DNA of 64,000 nt from Cypionkella aquatica. Lineage in GTDB: Bacteria > Pseudomonadota > Alphaproteobacteria > Rhodobacterales > Rhodobacteraceae. Both the position numbers and the translations under genes were made by a program. Positions 62,201-64,000 of the stretch are shown in pieces; position 1 is the first letter of the stretch, and each line of letters starts with the position of its first letter. The stretch lies in the NCBI RefSeq assembly GCF_030161095.1, contig NZ_BSPP01000007.1, positions 1 to 64,000 on the forward strand. The letters are read 5' to 3'. The notes under the pieces are model-generated. The model was not told the DNA's origin, made no database searches, and saw nothing but the letters and a program-made list of their open reading frames with translations.

Positions 62201-64000
62201 GCCTGCAGCAGCGCCCGTATTGGCGGCAGCTTTGCCCGTCGTGGCCGCCGATCAGGCAGAAGCGGAGGCGCTGCGCGATCTTGGGACTACGCTAGAGTTC
62301 TTCAACGGCACTGGCGGCTTTGCCGAGGATGGCCGTGAATATGTGACCGTGCTGCGCGATGGCGCGACGACGCCCGCACCTTGGATCAATGTGGTGGCGA
62401 ACCCGTCGTTCGGCTTTATCACCTCGGCCGAGGGTTCTGGCCCGGTTTGGGCGGAAAACAGCCGTGAGAACCAGTTGACGCCGTGGTCGAACGACGCTGT
62501 GACCGATGTGGCGGGCGAGGCGGTCTATCTGCGCGATCTGGACAGTGGTGCGCTGTGGACTCCAACCGCTCTGCCGATGCGCGGGGCTGGCAGCTATATT
62601 GCCCGGCATGGCTTTGGCTATTCGCGCTTTTCACACAGCGCCCATGGCATTGCCGCCGAGATGCTGCGCACCGTGCCGCTGCAAGACCCGCTGCGCATCA
62701 CCCGTCTGACCCTGCGCAATCAATCCGACCGCAGCCGCAGACTTTCAGTCACCAGCTATGCCGAATGGGTGATGGGGCCGTCGCGGGCCGCCACGGCGGC
62801 GCATGTCACCACCGAGTGCGATCCTGACACCGGTGCGCTCATGGCGCGCAACCCCTATGGCATGGCCTTTCCGGGCCGCGTCGCCTTTGCCGATATTGGC
62901 GCGGATTGTGCGGGCTTTAGCTGTGATCGCTCTGAGGTTCTGGGGCCAAGCGGCAGTATGGCCGATCCGGCGGGCCTGCGCGGACAAGAGCTGTCTGGCT
63001 GGGTTGGTGCGGGGGTTGATCCCTGTGCGGCGCAACAGCGCATCATCACGCTTGCGCCGGGGCAAAGCATCGAGCTGCGCTTTTTGCTGGGTCAGGCCAA
63101 GCGCATCGAAGAGGCGCGTGATCTGATCAAGCGCTACCGCGATGCTGATCTGGATGCATTGCAGGCTGAAATCGCCGCCTATTGGGCCGGGATTCTGGGC
63201 GCTGTGCAGGTGAAAACTCCAGACCGTTCGATGGATATTCTGCTGAATGGCTGGTTGCTGTATCAAACCTTGGCCTGCCGGATCTGGGCGCGGGCGGGGT
63301 TCTATCAGGCCAGCGGCGCCTATGGCTTCCGCGATCAGCTGCAAGACGGCATGGCGCTGACCTTCAGCCGCCCCGAGATGACGCGCGAGCATCTGCTGCG
63401 CGCAGCCGCTCGGCAATTCCCCGAAGGCGACGTGCAACACTGGTGGCTGCCCCATTCCGGGCAGGGCGTGCGCACGCGGATCTCGGATGACCGAGTTTGG
63501 CTGGGCTTTGGCGTCGCGCGCTATGTGGCGATTTCCGGCGATGCCGCGATCTTGGACGCGCAGGTGCCGTTCTTGGAAGCGCCGCAAGTGCCGGTGGGCA
63601 AACATGATGATTTCTCGCAGCCAACTGTGTCGGATCAGACCGCCAGCCTGTTCGAGCATTGCGCGCGTGGCATAGATCAAGCCATTGCGATGACAGGAGA
63701 AAATGGCATCCCGCTGATTGGCACCGGCGACTGGAATGACGGGATGAACCAAGTGGGCGAGGATGGCCACGGCACCAGCGTCTGGCTGGGCTGGCTGCTG
63801 ATTGCCACGGTTGATATGCTGGCGCCGCTGGCTGACAGCCGCGATCCTGCGCGGGCGGCCAAATGGCGCGCCCACGCCAAAGCGGTGCGGGCCGCGATCG
63901 AGGATCAGGCTTGGGACGGCGCATGGTATCGGCGCGGAACCTTTGACGATGGCACATGGTTCGGCTCGGTCGCATCAGAAGAATGCAAGATCGACAGCAT
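56268..64000 (+). CDS. ndvB: cyclic beta-1,2-glucan synthase (NdvB/ChvB type), 3' end missing
   Basis: An uninterrupted frame of at least 2577 codons. The N-terminal part is soluble, with membrane helices from about residue 412 (LAALALVSGLVVWAALAG) and others near 800. The glycosyltransferase core (GT84) has VITLDADTRLPRDTL (Asp near 624) and RQHRWVRGDWQL near 770. Two carbohydrate-domain regions follow, and the GH94 phosphorylase-like domain carries GTGDWNDGMNQVG near 2485. These enzymes make osmoregulated periplasmic cyclic glucans. An Ala/Pro/Leu-rich linker with LPAR repeats lies at about 1960-1990. The last few hundred residues are outside the window. Confidence 0.93.
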   Translation, partial: MPVLNTQSDATQSNATHSDSLHSAWADSSPIRAELFGTERLEHHAESLAASQVLSKARVKVPSLSKRLSDNVQVLLDAYRASADVIHAEQAISPAAEWLLDNFHLVELQLRAVTEDLPPGFYRQLPKLAEGHLAGYPRVVSLAWAYVAHTDSLISGPVLRRFVRAYQSVTPLEIGEIWAIAISLRIVLVENMRRLAVQIVDAQALRAQADALVDSVIGHDHATVPLHLAVAQYDSAPLDEIFAAQIARRLRGYDPADTPLHGWLEDRLRRQGGSVEQVVAHALSRQGASNVTMRNIVTSLRVISEIDWADFFEDVSLVDARLRASSNFAAMDFATRNAYRTAIEDLARHSKSDEIAVTDAALQLAAQGQNDRARDPGFGLIGPGRPALEAALRYRPSLARRAFDAVARGGLGSYLAALALVSGLVVWAALAGVGVTGWVLLPLALLAVLPASDTATALVNHLITRIVAPRVLPGMELSDGVPPDMRTLVAVPVLLDNDDAVLAQIEQLEVHHLASIGGAVHYALLSDGPDADTENLPLDARLIALAEDGVAQLNRRYPMQDGPRFLLLHRRRLWNPSEGKWMGWERKRGKLHELNRLLRGAIDTSFVTSQSLVPQDVRYVITLDADTRLPRDTLRGLVGKMAHPLNRPKLDADQQRIVEGHAILQPRVTPALPIGAEGSVYQRVYSSAGGIEPYAAAISEVYQDLFDEGSFTGKGIYEVDAFMAAMEGRVPENTMLSHDLFEGIYARAALASDIEVIEDFPARMDVASKRQHRWVRGDWQLLPWLRQGGLPAVGRWKMVDNLRRSLVAPGALAALFAGWLLPLNMAVIWTLLVVAMLALPRLLGLPHAILPRREGLSPSAHYAALRRDALAALAQIGLNNVFLADQAWLMADAIGRTLYRLQVSRAHLLEWVTAAQSAAGRRPGVLGQYRGMIGGVLLGLALTGLAWVINPDVAPLLAVFAAVWALAPLVAWRISRPDAPKRAADLAADDVQALRLIARRTWRFFEGFVTEAENFLPPDNFQEIPKPVVAHRTSPTNIGLYLLSTVAARDMGWISESNTLLRLEQTLATMGRMQRFRGHFYNWYETTDLRVLEPPYVSSVDSGNLAGHLICVAQSCRAWAAQAASDPALWQGLRDTVQLARIAAQDGQRPTPALDKLEAAIARESLSDLADLAQAAHVENLALADAAFWTAAIVQRIGDASAAERPVERLLAIATSADRFANEMDFAFLLTPEKELLSIGFSVASNALDINCYDLLASEARLASLFAIAKKDVPTKHWFRLGRSATPIGIGSALISWSGSMFEYLMPSLVMRAPEGSILAQTNALIVARQQAYGRAMGIPWGISESAYNARDLEMTYQYSNFGVPGLGLKRGLSENKVIAPYATGLATMVDPQAALENYRALAAIGAEGRYGFYEALDFTPQRVPEDEKVAIVRSFMAHHQGMTITAITNTVRDGILRARFHAVPMVQAVDLLLQERVPRDVAAAPPHAEEVRVGAAETIGTPKVRRFDNPARAAATGHLLSNGSYGVMLTPTGAGYSRWRDLAVTRWQGDPSVDALGSFVYLHDVTNGEDWSAGVQPTGAKAEQHSAVFSEHQATFLCRSDSLSTTTEILISAEDDAEARRVTLTNTSRQPREIDLTSYNELVLAPQAADLAHPAFSKMFVVTDYLPELGVLIATRRPRSQDDAQVWAAHIAVVEGEETAPMQIETDRARFIGRGGDLRAPAMQNAPLSGTTGTVLDPIFSIRRRVMVPAGGTVRVTFWTMVAENPTALLELVDRHRDPSAFERASTLAWTQTQVHLRHLGISNNEAADLQTLAGFVLRADPRLRAPSNRIIAGAGPQSGLWQFGISGDRPIVLMLIDDADDLAQVRQILAAHEYWRAQQLSVDLVVLNERSSSYVQDLQIGIEAAVRTAQSRPRAAGTTQGAIYALRTDLITAEARALLMSVARVVLIASRGDIGQQIDALPARALPTSVLPARTLPAAAPVLAAALPVVAADQAEAEALRDLGTTLEFFNGTGGFAEDGREYVTVLRDGATTPAPWINVVANPSFGFITSAEGSGPVWAENSRENQLTPWSNDAVTDVAGEAVYLRDLDSGALWTPTALPMRGAGSYIARHGFGYSRFSHSAHGIAAEMLRTVPLQDPLRITRLTLRNQSDRSRRLSVTSYAEWVMGPSRAATAAHVTTECDPDTGALMARNPYGMAFPGRVAFADIGADCAGFSCDRSEVLGPSGSMADPAGLRGQELSGWVGAGVDPCAAQQRIITLAPGQSIELRFLLGQAKRIEEARDLIKRYRDADLDALQAEIAAYWAGILGAVQVKTPDRSMDILLNGWLLYQTLACRIWARAGFYQASGAYGFRDQLQDGMALTFSRPEMTREHLLRAAARQFPEGDVQHWWLPHSGQGVRTRISDDRVWLGFGVARYVAISGDAAILDAQVPFLEAPQVPVGKHDDFSQPTVSDQTASLFEHCARGIDQAIAMTGENGIPLIGTGDWNDGMNQVGEDGHGTSVWLGWLLIATVDMLAPLADSRDPARAAKWRAHAKAVRAAIEDQAWDGAWYRRGTFDDGTWFGSVASEECKIDS

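Overview
The window is about 64 kb of GC-rich bacterial chromosome. It most resembles an alphaproteobacterium of the Rhodobacteraceae (Rhodobacter/Gemmobacter/Tabrizicola type). This rests on the murA-DUF2948 pair, a GcrA cell-cycle regulator, DctS/DctR-like dicarboxylate sensing, a thuEFGKAB-type sugar operon, a DUF817 protein, and intergenic palindromes of kinds I recall from this group. There are no phage, transposase, integrase, CRISPR or rRNA genes. One tRNA-Thr is present. The assignment comes from recognising protein families, not from a database search.

Layout. 1-3.3 kb: end of an aldo/keto reductase, tRNA-Thr(GGT), a small basic protein, murA, DUF2948 and a Lys-rich mini-protein. 3.5-9.9 kb: a sugar ABC transporter plus ThuA and ThuB in one operon, behind a LacI-type operator and a 15-bp perfect hairpin. 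10-14.9 kb: alpha/beta hydrolase, three unknown or membrane proteins, glyA and nadK. 15-22.1 kb: an orphan TRAP binding protein (DctP) in an operon with a soluble hybrid kinase and a sigma-54 activator, divergent from a DctS/DctR-like pair. 22.3-30.6 kb: MATE exporter, tandem glycine riboswitch with gcvTHP, azlCD, DUF3775 and trxC-like thioredoxin. 30.9-40.2 kb: rimO, an EEP-family nuclease, ppk2, an AsmA protein, gcrA, a possible RraB relative, and an ATP-grasp (YgiC-like) plus DUF1190 lipoprotein pair. These are separated by many palindromes and inverted repeats. 40.2-55.7 kb: a large cyclitol (inositol) gene cluster. 56.1-64 kb: a 60-aa protein translationally coupled to a giant cyclic beta-1,2-glucan synthase (NdvB/ChvB type) that runs off the end.

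How the genes work together. Two sugar systems dominate. The thu operon should import a disaccharide such as trehalose, and ThuA/ThuB should process it by 3-keto chemistry. The inositol region has an RbsBAC-like transporter, TIM-barrel isomerases, two Gfo/Idh dehydrogenases, IolB, IolC, IolD and a class II aldolase. It carries an RpiR-type and a LacI-type regulator, and a perfect 16-bp LacI-like operator in the divergent iolD promoter region. Glycine and one-carbon metabolism is represented by glyA and the riboswitch-controlled glycine cleavage system.

Most unusual points: an in-frame 21-bp tandem repeat inside iolD; the orphan DctP embedded among four two-component proteins, one with an HPt-like domain that seems to lack its histidine at the usual place; at least five copies of a TGTCC-N6-GGACA palindrome; and several long perfect hairpins between genes.
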